In this document: piece after piece, positions 8,565-17,542 of the stretch
Layout: every line of letters starts with the position of its first letter
How positions within the stretch are numbered: the first letter of the stretch is position 1
Assembly: GCF_021012795.1 (NCBI RefSeq)
Contig: NZ_VFYU01000026.1
Coordinates: forward strand, 1-64,000
Source: Psychrobacter sp. I-STPA10
GTDB taxonomy: Bacteria > Pseudomonadota > Gammaproteobacteria > Pseudomonadales > Moraxellaceae
Direction of reading: 5' to 3'
Length of the DNA: 64,000 nt
Notes under the pieces: generated by a model
The model's database searches: none
What the model was told of the DNA's origin: nothing
The model's input: only the letters and a program-made list of their open reading frames with translations
Translations under genes and position numbers: made by a program

Positions 8565-9575
8565 TCAAAGCTGATTAGATGTCACAATAGGGGCATTTTT
8601 AAACGCATCTTGAATACGCTGAGCGTCATTTATCCAATGATAATAACTACCAAATGCCAAATAAGACTCTGGGCTTAAATAGACAATTTGCTGCTTACGC
8701 CATGCTTTGGTCTGATGAATCAGAGCATTATCCAACATTGCATAGGCATTTTTACCCTCTGCATCTCTGATGGCATTATAGTCGAGTAAAAATATCCAAT
8801 CTGGATTAACTTGATGGATAAACTCAAATGAAATAGGCTGACCATGAATGTTTGAGCCAATGTTTGGGTCAGCAATAGCAATACCAAAATCCTTATGAAT
8901 ATAGCCATATCGTGAATTAACACCAAATGTCGAGAGGCTCTTTCCTTTGACAGAGAGGACCAGTCCATTACCTTTATTATGGGTTATTGCTGCGGTTGTC
9001 TGAATGGCATTATCAATATCAGTTTGTAGCTGTTGTGCTTGAGCAGACTTATTAAATAACTTGCCAAGTTGTTGCAGTTGCTGTTGGCTAGAGGTATGAA
9101 GGTCTGCAAAAGACATACTCAAGTCAAGGGTAGGGGCAATGTTGTGTAGCACATCATATTTTTTTGCCATACGGTTGCCAATTAATATGGCTTGTGGTTC
9201 TAGATTATTGAGTGCCTCTAAGTCTGGCTCAAATACCGTTCCAACAATTTTGGCATTGTCAGTTATTTGCTGGGTGGCATCATTAAATACAGACTTTTCA
9301 GGAATACCTTCTACACTCACCCCCAATGCCACTAAATTTTGCAACACTGTCCAATCATAGACGACCAAAGGGTGTGGGTTGGCAGGCAGACTGACCACAC
9401 CATGTGGCGTATCGATCGTTACCCTCTTTTGGGCTTGGGAGTTTTGATTAGACTGTGACTGCTCATTAGCTTTATCTGCTTTAGGTTCTGATGAACAGGC
9501 ACAAATTGTGGATACAATCATTATGGAGATGGTAATTATATTTAGGTAGTGCAGATAACTTAAATATTTTAGCAT
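8565..9575 (-). CDS. Siderophore-binding lipoprotein (TroA fold)
   Basis: Class III solute-binding protein, 336 residues, similar in layout to FatB/CeuE/YclQ-type siderophore-binding lipoproteins. The N-terminus is a lipoprotein signal with lipobox TICAC (Cys about residue 27), followed by a Ser/Gln/Asn-rich linker and then the domain (RVTIDTPHGVVSLPANPHPL, VGTVFEPDLEALNNLEPQAI). It lies 42 bp downstream of the flavin monooxygenase gene and is probably in the same operon. No permease or ATPase gene accompanies it here, so it may feed one of the other two import systems. Confidence 0.85.
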   Translation of the reverse strand: MLKYLSYLHYLNIITISIMIVSTICACSSEPKADKANEQSQSNQNSQAQKRVTIDTPHGVVSLPANPHPLVVYDWTVLQNLVALGVSVEGIPEKSVFNDATQQITDNAKIVGTVFEPDLEALNNLEPQAILIGNRMAKKYDVLHNIAPTLDLSMSFADLHTSSQQQLQQLGKLFNKSAQAQQLQTDIDNAIQTTAAITHNKGNGLVLSVKGKSLSTFGVNSRYGYIHKDFGIAIADPNIGSNIHGQPISFEFIHQVNPDWIFLLDYNAIRDAEGKNAYAMLDNALIHQTKAWRKQQIVYLSPESYLAFGSYYHWINDAQRIQDAFKNAPIVTSNQL

Positions 9576-9617
9576 CTATCTATACTCACTTTACTCATAA
9601 CATCACTAAATACGCTG

Positions 9618-11069
9618 CTAATAACTGATACGCTCATTAAATGTCTTATTTTCATCACTTGAATAACAATATCCTTGATTGACCAAATACGGCATAAGCT
9701 CAGTAAAAAATCGTTGCAAACTCTCCTCATCACCCGGTAAGGCAATAAAGCCATCTATTGCCTCTTGTTGTGCCCAAGTAATGATATGATTCACTACCTG
9801 CTTTGTTGTTCCAAAGACCGTCCAATGACCAGAGCTTATCACCTCAGGTCTATTTAATAGCTGTGATAAGGTTGGGTTATTGTCTTTAATATAATCACGC
9901 AGTAATTGGGCATGGGTTTGACTGCGTACAGGCTGGCTATCAGAAGTATTGGCATTGGGTAAATCATTGACGGTAATGGTGTCAGTCAGTGCTTTATGAG
10001 TAAAGTCAGCACCAATAATATCAAACACCTTTTGTAGCCGATGGGCAGTGTCCAAATGGGCATGAGCTTGTAGATAGGCTTGATAGGCCAAGCTTTCATC
10101 ATCTCTGATAAAAAAGTATAGCCCTGATAACAGCTTTGGTGGGTTTTTTTGGGGTTGATGTTTTTGATAGTATTTTTGATAGCTGCTTTGCTGCTTGGTT
10201 TGATGAGTTAGCCGATGTAACTCTAAACGCAAGTTTAACGCACTATTTAAGCTAGGCGTGGCTGCAAAGATGGCATCAGCCACACTAGCGGCAAACTGCC
10301 TGCCAATGGTTGATGCCCCTGCTTGAAAGATGGCAATTTTGCTATAAGGATAAGCGGGAATATTTAAGGGGCCTGCTACTTTAAAGTATTCTCCAGAATG
10401 GTCAATCTTGTTAATCTGCACCCAGTGACTTTGGGTTGCTTGCTTATCTGTTGGTGATTGCTTGATATTGCTATGGTTAGGATGAGCATCAGTATCAGCG
10501 ATAATAAAGCTATCCCAAAGCTGTTGTACTACTGCCACAAATTCAGATGCTTTGGCATAGCGAATCTTGGTATCTGGCATCTGCTCTAAGCCAAAGTTTT
10601 CAAAGCCATCTATGGAGGTCACCACATTCCAACCAATGCGACCTTGACTAATCCACTGCAAGCTCATTAACTGCCTTGCGACAACATAAGGCTCATTAAA
10701 TGTCGTTGAAATGGTGGTCACAATGCCAATATGTTGGGTATGCGTAGCTATCATTGAGGCAATGATAGTGGGGTCTAACATGCCTAAAAGGGGCGTTAAT
10801 GGACAATCTAACGGATTGCTTGTTTCTGGCAGATTTAAACAAAGACTGTCTGGCTTAAAGACAAAATCGACCCCTGCTTGCTCCGCTTGCTGAGCCAAGT
10901 TAATATAAAACTTGGCAGGATAAATATCGTTAATCTCATCATTTGACTGGTTTGTATTTGATGGATTTGTATCTGGCTGATTGCTACTGGATTGACCGAC
11001 TTGATGACGTAACCAAGTCGGTGACAGACTTAAACCCACACACAGCTTTTTACTATCATTAGAACTCAT
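9618..11069 (-). CDS. Flavin-dependent monooxygenase, NtaA/SnaA/DszA type
   Basis: Luciferase-like (bacterial luciferase/LLM superfamily) FMN-dependent monooxygenase, about 483 residues. Family features: KLCVGLSLSPTW at the N-terminus, ASMIATHTQHIGIVTTIST and GRIGWNVVTSIDGFENFG, and AIFQAGASTIGRQFAASVADAIF near the middle. I prefer the start at 11069 (MSSNDSKK) over the upstream ATG at 11111 because it begins the domain and overlaps the receptor gene by only 11 bp. The family oxidises chelators such as nitrilotriacetate or sulfur compounds. Between a TonB receptor and a siderophore-type binding protein, it might open or modify an imported metal chelator. That role is inference. Confidence 0.8.
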   Translation of the reverse strand: MSSNDSKKLCVGLSLSPTWLRHQVGQSSSNQPDTNPSNTNQSNDEINDIYPAKFYINLAQQAEQAGVDFVFKPDSLCLNLPETSNPLDCPLTPLLGMLDPTIIASMIATHTQHIGIVTTISTTFNEPYVVARQLMSLQWISQGRIGWNVVTSIDGFENFGLEQMPDTKIRYAKASEFVAVVQQLWDSFIIADTDAHPNHSNIKQSPTDKQATQSHWVQINKIDHSGEYFKVAGPLNIPAYPYSKIAIFQAGASTIGRQFAASVADAIFAATPSLNSALNLRLELHRLTHQTKQQSSYQKYYQKHQPQKNPPKLLSGLYFFIRDDESLAYQAYLQAHAHLDTAHRLQKVFDIIGADFTHKALTDTITVNDLPNANTSDSQPVRSQTHAQLLRDYIKDNNPTLSQLLNRPEVISSGHWTVFGTTKQVVNHIITWAQQEAIDGFIALPGDEESLQRFFTELMPYLVNQGYCYSSDENKTFNERISY

Positions 11070-13281
11070 AGCTGACAGTCGCTCCAATGGTGGCAGGTTG
11101 CTGATAAACATGCCCTAATAGTCCATCGTCATACTTGATAATTGGCTTATCATTATCAAATACGTTGGTTGCAAATAGGGCAAATCTAGCTTGCTTATAC
11201 TGGTAGCCAAGCTCAGCATTCATACTCCAAATGGCATCAGTTTTATTGATGGCTTTATTTTCCAAATCAGAGTAATAGCCACTGTTATAATTTAAGCTGC
11301 TAGCAATATCGGCATTGCCAAACTTATAGCGAACACCTGCCCCAGCGGTCAGCTTTGGTGCACGTAATAGCTGATTATTTTCTAAGCCACTATTGGGGTA
11401 TTGCTTGATTTTGGTATTTAAATAACCAATATTACCCGTCGCTATCAGCCTATCAGATACTTGCCAATTAGCATTTAACTCAGTCCCATAAGTCACTACT
11501 TTATCGGCATTTTTTATCACAATCGCCTGACTATTGGGTAGGGTGTATGGTAGCTGCATGTCTTGATAGTCATTATAAAAAGCATTGCCAGTGATCAGCA
11601 GCTTATCGTCCATCAGCTTTTGTCTGCTATAGACTTCATAGTTAGTCACATACTCAGGCTCATATTGATAAGCACTAAAAGGACGGCTAAAGGTGACACC
11701 CGCACCACCCGGATTGAATCCACGAATAACTTGGAAACCATAGACACTATTTGGATTGGCACGCCATAAAAAATTCACTTTTGGCAATATCGCTTGGTAA
11801 TCTTTGTCAAGGTCAATGGTTATCATCGGTGTATCACCATATCGCTGATGCGATTCTTTTTGAGCCCGTAATCCTACCGTCATATCCACGCTACTTGCCA
11901 ATGGATAAGTCAGCTCAGTATAGACTGCCTGCGTTTGTTTGCTATCATCAAAATTGGCACCGCCAAATAAGTTAATAGACTCATCTTGGGTTTTTTTAGC
12001 AAGCCTAACCCCCGCCATAGCAGACAAACCTTGAATACCAAACGCTTGCTTAGACTGTACTCTCGGTTCAAGCGACCACTCAGAGGCTTGAATATGGGCA
12101 TGAGGTAGCTTAGGGGCAGTGAGACGCTCAATATCAAAATCTGTATAAGTCAGCGTGTTATCAAATTGCCATAAATTATCATCATGCCAGCTAATATCCC
12201 AAATAGCAGACTTGGTATTATTACTAAAGACAGGTCGTCTGGCATCACTTCTGGGTGAAGGGGTGTCAGGTTGATGGGCTTCTCTTTGTGGTGCTTTGGT
12301 ATCTGCCTGACTGAGTGTAAGCTGACTGCTAAGCTGGGGTATATCGGTAGGTGCGTATAACAACTTGCCACGAATGGTGGTGTTATGAATCTTTTTTGGG
12401 TCTCCCACAGGCTCATAAGGCTCAATATCAGCACTGCTTGTCCGCTCAAACCGATCTGCACTTACTCGAAAAGCAAAATCCTCACCCAATGGACCTGTTA
12501 GCATGCCTGCGTATTGGCGATGGTCATGCGTACCTGCTGCCAGTTTAAGCTTACCACCCCATACAAAACTGGGGTCTGCACTTTTCATAACCACCGCCCC
12601 AGCAATGGCATTTCTACCTTGAATATAGCTTTGTGGACCACGAAAAACTTCAACTTGCTGTATATCCCACATAGACTGAGGAGCAAAAGCAAGCTCATGA
12701 TAATCTAATGAGCGACCATCGACACTGGCGTTCACTCTTGGCTGAGTACCTGCCAAAAAAGCCACTGCCCCAGAGGCAGGACCTGCGCCATCAATCCCAC
12801 GAATACTCGGCACTTCATTACCATTGCCTGTATCCACAATATTGGCACTGTGTTGCATTAGTGTGCTTAAATTGGGTGTCTCAGGCAGGGCATCTACGGA
12901 CTGCTCATCATATACCTGCACACTAGATGCGGTATCCATAAGTGATCTTGATTGTTTTTCTCCCATCACAACGATAGTTGGAACAGTTGTTTCAGGCATT
13001 TGGGCTGTATTTTTAGAAGCACCTTGAGAAGTATCTTGAGAGCCACCTTGAATAGCATTTTGAGCGGTCGTTTGAGCAGTTGCTTGATTAGTGGCTTGAG
13101 CAAGCACTGGTGTCGATGCAACTGCTACTAACCACATAAGACGACGAATCGCGATACTTAAATTTGTGTTTAGTATAGGTGTATGGCTAACTTGTATTGA
13201 TGGTTTGACCACTAACATACCGTTTTGGGTCAGTGGTTTTGAGGTTAATAGAGTAGAGCTTAATATTTTAGAAGTTCTCAT
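11059..13281 (-). CDS. TonB-dependent receptor B
   Basis: Outer-membrane receptor of 740 residues. The long N-terminal leader ends in a hydrophobic stretch (LMWLVAVASTPVLAQA) followed by a low-complexity Gln/Thr/Ala region. TonB box VPTIVVMG is near 110, then the plug (SIRGIDGAGPASG, VEVFRGPQSYIQGRNAIAGAV) and a barrel ending ATVSYEF. Start ATG at 13281 is preceded by GGGAG. It heads an operon with the monooxygenase and binding lipoprotein and diverges from the AraC-type regulator gene, with a Fur-like site between them. Unlike receptors A and C, it has no repeat tract at its start. Confidence 0.88.
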   Translation of the reverse strand: MRTSKILSSTLLTSKPLTQNGMLVVKPSIQVSHTPILNTNLSIAIRRLMWLVAVASTPVLAQATNQATAQTTAQNAIQGGSQDTSQGASKNTAQMPETTVPTIVVMGEKQSRSLMDTASSVQVYDEQSVDALPETPNLSTLMQHSANIVDTGNGNEVPSIRGIDGAGPASGAVAFLAGTQPRVNASVDGRSLDYHELAFAPQSMWDIQQVEVFRGPQSYIQGRNAIAGAVVMKSADPSFVWGGKLKLAAGTHDHRQYAGMLTGPLGEDFAFRVSADRFERTSSADIEPYEPVGDPKKIHNTTIRGKLLYAPTDIPQLSSQLTLSQADTKAPQREAHQPDTPSPRSDARRPVFSNNTKSAIWDISWHDDNLWQFDNTLTYTDFDIERLTAPKLPHAHIQASEWSLEPRVQSKQAFGIQGLSAMAGVRLAKKTQDESINLFGGANFDDSKQTQAVYTELTYPLASSVDMTVGLRAQKESHQRYGDTPMITIDLDKDYQAILPKVNFLWRANPNSVYGFQVIRGFNPGGAGVTFSRPFSAYQYEPEYVTNYEVYSRQKLMDDKLLITGNAFYNDYQDMQLPYTLPNSQAIVIKNADKVVTYGTELNANWQVSDRLIATGNIGYLNTKIKQYPNSGLENNQLLRAPKLTAGAGVRYKFGNADIASSLNYNSGYYSDLENKAINKTDAIWSMNAELGYQYKQARFALFATNVFDNDKPIIKYDDGLLGHVYQQPATIGATVSYEF

Positions 13282-13368
13282 TATTTCTATCTCCCAGAAC
13301 TTATCGTTTTCATAGGATTACAAACGGTAGATGGCTTTACTGAAATAAAACCATCTTAAATAGAGTAA

Positions 13369-13387
13369 ATGAGAATTATTATCTATA
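13369..13387. promoter_or_regulatory. Putative Fur box between receptor B and the AraC-type regulator
   Basis: The sequence ATGAGAATTATTATCTATA resembles the Fur consensus (GAGAATTATTATC core) and lies in the 250-bp divergent intergenic region, about 88 bp upstream of the receptor ATG. Iron control of one or both genes is inferred. Confidence 0.6.
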
Positions 13388-13531
13388 ATAATAAAAGTAA
13401 TAGGCGGATAATAGGTAATTAAATTCGTAAAATCGGCAATTTTAATGATTTTGATTCAGTGGCTTGGAAGCAGTAATATTGAATCAATAACTATAGCTAA
13501 ATAAGCAACATAGTAGGGGATAGGGGGAAAA

Positions 13532-14587
13532 ATGATGGGTAACTCATGTAACACATATCAGCTTAATCATAATACAAACAGTACAAATGGTGCGAACAGT
13601 ACGATAACCTCTCAAGTTTACTCAGCACTGTCACTTTGGAACCCTGCGCATCTACAAGTAAAAAATAGGTCAGGGCATAGTCGCGCTTTGCTAACACAAA
13701 CAAAAGAGTACTATTGGAATTTAAAAAAAGACTTGGGCAATGGGGGTTTTGAACGTTTTTTCTTTAGTAACCTATCCTTTACACGGCTAAGCTGTCAGTT
13801 GACAGAGCAGCTTAGCTTGGAGAATGAATGCTCTACTGATCAGTTTGGATTTCACATCATATTAAGAGGAAAAAGTGACTACGAATTTTTTGAAATGAAT
13901 AAAAAGGTCACTTTACAGCCACCACAAGTATGGATTCAAAATGGCTCATTAGGAAAGTTTAGAATCACCTTACCGGCAAACCAGACTCTAAAAAAAATAT
14001 CTATATTTTTAGATAAAGCATATCTTAATGAGCTATATGCTTACCATCCTAATAATCAGTTATTAAAGTGCTTAACGGCAAATAACAATGCGATATTTCA
14101 ACCTTTAAGGCATGTACCTAATAAAATATTTGAGTTAACCAATGAACTATTAGCGCTACCTTGTAGCAGCGATAAACTGGCACAAGTTAACCTACAAGGT
14201 CAATGCTTAACCCTAGCGTCTATACTATTAAGCGATACTTTGAATAATACAACGCTAGAATCATGTGATAAGACAGCAGCAAGGCTAGCTGCTATCAAAG
14301 TGAAAATATATATTGAGGAAAATCCTGCCAGTAGCAAGACCATTAATGAGTTAGCCCGCTTTTCGGGGACGAATGCGTGTTATCTAAAATATGAATTTAA
14401 GCAGTTAACAGGGGTTACCATACATCAATATCGGCTTAAAATACGTATGCAGCAAGCACTACAAATGCTTAGTGATAACCAAACCTCTGTGCATATCATT
14501 GCTGCTCAACTTGGCTTTGGCAGTACCGATTACTTTATTAAAGTATTCAAATCTTACTTTGGTCATCACCCCAAAATGTTTAGATAG
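13532..14587 (+). CDS. AraC-family transcriptional regulator (PchR-like)
   Basis: Regulator of 351 residues with a C-terminal double helix-turn-helix AraC domain (about 250-351: TINELARFSGTNACYLKYEFKQ, then VHIIAAQLGFGSTDYFIKVFKSYFGHHPKMFR). The N-terminal part resembles the ligand-binding region of PchR-type siderophore-sensing regulators. ATG at 13532 has AGGGGGA just upstream. Divergent placement from receptor B suggests that it activates that operon when the cognate siderophore is present (inference). Confidence 0.85.
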   Translation: MMGNSCNTYQLNHNTNSTNGANSTITSQVYSALSLWNPAHLQVKNRSGHSRALLTQTKEYYWNLKKDLGNGGFERFFFSNLSFTRLSCQLTEQLSLENECSTDQFGFHIILRGKSDYEFFEMNKKVTLQPPQVWIQNGSLGKFRITLPANQTLKKISIFLDKAYLNELYAYHPNNQLLKCLTANNNAIFQPLRHVPNKIFELTNELLALPCSSDKLAQVNLQGQCLTLASILLSDTLNNTTLESCDKTAARLAAIKVKIYIEENPASSKTINELARFSGTNACYLKYEFKQLTGVTIHQYRLKIRMQQALQMLSDNQTSVHIIAAQLGFGSTDYFIKVFKSYFGHHPKMFR

Positions 14588-14678
14588 CCTATAAGGTGAG
14601 TGATTTACTATATGTTTTACCCTGTATGTTTCGATAAAAACTCCTATTTTTTCACCTTCACCTTAACAACAACCCTTA

Positions 14679-15443
14679 TCAAACCACCGCAATCTTATGC
14701 CCATCCACAGGGTGATTGAGCACATGCAGATTAATCCCAAATATCTCCATCAACACCTCAGGGTCTAGCGTCTCCTCAACACTGCCTTCATGGCATATCT
14801 TGCCACCTTTTAGCGCAATGATATCATCACAAAACTGCGCTGCCAGATTGATATCATGGATGATAATAATCACCCCAAGATTTTGTTCATGAGCAAGCTT
14901 CCGAATCAATTGCAATATCTCCACCTGATAGACAATATCCAATGATGCTAACGGCTCATCTAATAACAAATAATCCGTCTGCTGAGCCAAACACATCGAC
15001 AACCATACCCGAGCACGCTCACCACCCGAAAGTGTTGATACATTCTGCTTTGCTTTATCAATAATACGAGTCTGCTGCATCGCCTGTTTAGCAATTTCAT
15101 AGTCTTCACTACTGGGTTTTTGTAGCCACTTTTGCCAAGGATAACGACCTAATAGCACCAACTCTTCTACCGTAAACGCATTAGCATCAGGCAGCTTTTG
15201 TGGCAGATAAGCAATTTGTCTGGCTAACTGCTTGGTGGGTATTTTGCTAATCGGCTTATCTTTATAATTGACGCTACCTGTAGTCGGTTGCATCTCACCT
15301 GCCAACATCTTAATTAGGGTCGATTTACCTGAGCCATTATGTCCGATAAGACCATAAAGCTTACCCTTATCAAAGGACAAAGAAATATTGCTAAGTAAAG
15401 CCTTATCATCAATCGTTAAGTTTGCGCAGTCAATTGTTAGCAT
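14679..15443 (-). CDS. Ferric hydroxamate-type ABC transporter ATPase (FhuC-like)
   Basis: FecE/FhuC-type ATPase of about 254 residues. Walker A GHNGSGKST (about 35-43), signature LSGGERARV, Walker B YLLLDEPLASLD and H-loop IIHDIN are all visible. I chose ATG at 15443 (MLTIDCANLTI), six bases after AAGGA; the longer frame to 15497 has no role in the domain. It diverges from the exporter gene across a Fur-like site and is the only separate ATPase near the FhuD/FhuB-like genes at 19761-22735, so it probably serves them. Confidence 0.88.
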   Translation of the reverse strand: MLTIDCANLTIDDKALLSNISLSFDKGKLYGLIGHNGSGKSTLIKMLAGEMQPTTGSVNYKDKPISKIPTKQLARQIAYLPQKLPDANAFTVEELVLLGRYPWQKWLQKPSSEDYEIAKQAMQQTRIIDKAKQNVSTLSGGERARVWLSMCLAQQTDYLLLDEPLASLDIVYQVEILQLIRKLAHEQNLGVIIIIHDINLAAQFCDDIIALKGGKICHEGSVEETLDPEVLMEIFGINLHVLNHPVDGHKIAVV

Positions 15444-15482
15444 GGATATTCCTTGCACTGTAAACAGAAAAATATAGTATTT

Positions 15483-15501
15483 AGTAATGATTATCATTAA
15501 T
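15483..15501. promoter_or_regulatory. Fur box between ATPase and exporter genes
   Basis: The core ATGATTATCAT (15487-15497) is a perfect inverted repeat matching the Fur box centre, flanked by further matches. It sits between the divergent genes starting at 15443 and 15554 and could regulate both. Confidence 0.75.
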
Positions 15502-15553
15502 TTTAACTGTGATATTATCGCATTTTGCTACTTTCTTCTACAGGATTTTACCA

Positions 15554-17233
15554 ATGCAATTATGGCGACTTATTTTTAAACAATATCGTTCTGTACTCAT
15601 TTGGCTTACCCTGATCAGCATTGCCAGTGCCTTTGCAGGGGTAGGGGTAATTGCCTATATTAATGACACCTTAACCCAGATGAGCGATAACCCATGGCGA
15701 GTATTATTACAGCTGATTGGGTTACTTATCATTTTGTTTATCTTAAATTTTATCGCTCAGTATAGCTTAAGCTATATCGGGCATAAGTTTGTCTATGAGT
15801 TTCGCAATACCTTGATAAAACGCATTATGGATACCGATATTGCCGTGATTGAGCGTATTGGTAGCTCACGCTTATTAGCCAGCTTGTCTAAAGATATTGA
15901 CAGTATCCAAAGTGCATTTATGGATCTGCCGGGGTTTATACAAGGTGCTATTTTATCGCTGGGTGCATCAGCATATCTTTTCTATCTGGCATGGGACTTG
16001 TTTTTGGTGGTGATAGCAATAGTCGTCATGATTGCCATAGTCGGCAGGCAATTGGTGAAACGAGTATATAAGCATTACCGAATCGTCAGAAATCTAGAGG
16101 ACAACCTATATCAAGACTTTGAATCTATTATCCACGGGCGCAAAGAGCTGTCACTCAACCGTCAGCGAGCCAAGCTGTTGTATAACCAAGAGTTTAAAAC
16201 CAATGCATTTGCTATTCGCAAGCACATTGTCATTGGCGATACCCTACATTTTACCGCCTTAAACTGGATCGATACCATGTTGCTTGCTAGCATTGGTGTG
16301 GTGTTTTTTTTAGCCAATGTCGTGGGTTGGGCAAACAATACCACTGCCACCACTTTTGCCGTCACCATACTGTTTTTAAAATCACCTTTGGTACAAAGCT
16401 TTAGCAGTATTCCAACCTTTTTAGAAGCACATGTTAGCTTTAATAAAATCAAGCAGCTTGGGCTTAATGAGCCACAACCAGACTTTGCCGTATTGCAAAC
16501 TTTTAAACCTTGGCAAACGCTTTTATTTAAAAATATTTGTTATCACTATCAAGACGAGGCAGGCAACATCAGCTTTGCTATTGGACCGATAGACTTCCGC
16601 CTACAAAGAGGGGAGGTGGTGTTTTTAATCGGAGGCAATGGCAGTGGTAAATCTACCTTTGCTAAGTTATTAACAGGTCTTTATCGTCCGACATCAGGAG
16701 AAGTCACACTAGACAATCAAATAATTGATGCTAATGACCCCATACAATATGCTCACTATCGGCAATATTTCTCAGCCGTTTATACCGATTTGCATCTGTT
16801 TAAGTCTTTGGTGGGTAAGGCTGATACGCTCAGCGAAGATGAGAAGCAGTTAACCCAAGAGTGGCTAGAGATACTACAAATGCAGGATAAAATCCAGCTT
16901 GATGATAATCACAAAGTACTCAATAAAGAGCTGTCACAAGGGCAACGCAAACGCTTGGCATTATTGCTGGCAGTGGTTGAGCAAAGAGAGCTATTGTTAT
17001 TAGATGAATGGGCGGCTGACCAAGACCCGCAGTTTCGGCGTACCTTTTATCATGAGATTATCCCGCGCTTAAAAGCGATGGAAAAAACTTTAATTATTAT
17101 CAGCCATGATGACCATTATTTTGAGCAAGCAGATAGATTACTACAAATGAAAGATGGCAAGTTGATAGAGCTAACTGGAGAGGAGAGGCAAGCAGCAAGT
17201 CGTGATGCGGTGGCTCAGCTTGATCAAAAATAA
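15554..17233 (+). CDS. Cyclic peptide/siderophore exporter, PvdE/SyrD/YojI family
   Basis: Half-size ABC exporter (about 559 residues): six hydrophobic segments in residues 1-300, then a nucleotide-binding domain with Walker A GGNGSGKST, LSQGQRKRLAL signature and Walker B LLLLDEWAADQDP. The DEWAADQDP form is characteristic of the cyclic-peptide exporter family that includes PvdE and YojI. Start chosen at ATG 15554, nine bases after AGGA. It is likely Fur-controlled. No siderophore biosynthesis gene is nearby, so it may export a siderophore made elsewhere, recycle siderophores, or confer peptide resistance. Confidence 0.85.
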   Translation: MQLWRLIFKQYRSVLIWLTLISIASAFAGVGVIAYINDTLTQMSDNPWRVLLQLIGLLIILFILNFIAQYSLSYIGHKFVYEFRNTLIKRIMDTDIAVIERIGSSRLLASLSKDIDSIQSAFMDLPGFIQGAILSLGASAYLFYLAWDLFLVVIAIVVMIAIVGRQLVKRVYKHYRIVRNLEDNLYQDFESIIHGRKELSLNRQRAKLLYNQEFKTNAFAIRKHIVIGDTLHFTALNWIDTMLLASIGVVFFLANVVGWANNTTATTFAVTILFLKSPLVQSFSSIPTFLEAHVSFNKIKQLGLNEPQPDFAVLQTFKPWQTLLFKNICYHYQDEAGNISFAIGPIDFRLQRGEVVFLIGGNGSGKSTFAKLLTGLYRPTSGEVTLDNQIIDANDPIQYAHYRQYFSAVYTDLHLFKSLVGKADTLSEDEKQLTQEWLEILQMQDKIQLDDNHKVLNKELSQGQRKRLALLLAVVEQRELLLLDEWAADQDPQFRRTFYHEIIPRLKAMEKTLIIISHDDHYFEQADRLLQMKDGKLIELTGEERQAASRDAVAQLDQK

Positions 17234-17295
17234 TCTTATTCATCATTAAGCAGTTTTTAATATTAAACAAAGTTAAACAGCTTGACTTAACAAAT

Positions 17296-17314
17296 GCGAA
17301 TGATTATCATAAGC
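17296..17314 (+). promoter_or_regulatory. Fur box upstream of receptor C
   Basis: GCGAATGATTATCATAAGC matches about 14 of 19 consensus Fur positions and lies about 80 bp upstream of the ATG at 17392. The region up to the start resembles that of receptor A (both contain TTACAAAAAGTTACTTAATA and ACGCTCATGCACAGC). Confidence 0.72.
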
Positions 17315-17395
17315 GAGTTTATTATTATTACGCCATGTTATAAAGTGTTACAAAAAGTTACTTAATATTTACTCAAATAAGGACTACGCTCATGC

Positions 17396-17510
17396 ACAGC
17401 ACAGCACAGCACAGCACAGCACAGCACAGCACAGCACAGCACAGCACAGCACAGCACAGCACAGCACAGCACAGCACAGCACAGCACAGCACAGCACAGC
17501 ACAGCACAGC
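17396..17510 (+). repeat. Pentanucleotide tract (23 ACAGC units) at the start of receptor C
   Basis: Twenty-three perfect ACAGC units follow ATGC at 17392-17395; the ATG has AGGA eight bases upstream. Joining that start to the receptor frame needs a unit number divisible by 3. With 23 units, translation reaches TAA a few codons after the tract, so the gene is predicted OFF; 21 or 24 units would switch it ON. Same unit and placement as at receptor A, in the opposite orientation. Confidence 0.93.
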
Positions 17511-17542
17511 AAATTCTATTAAATAAATTTGTTAAATATTTC

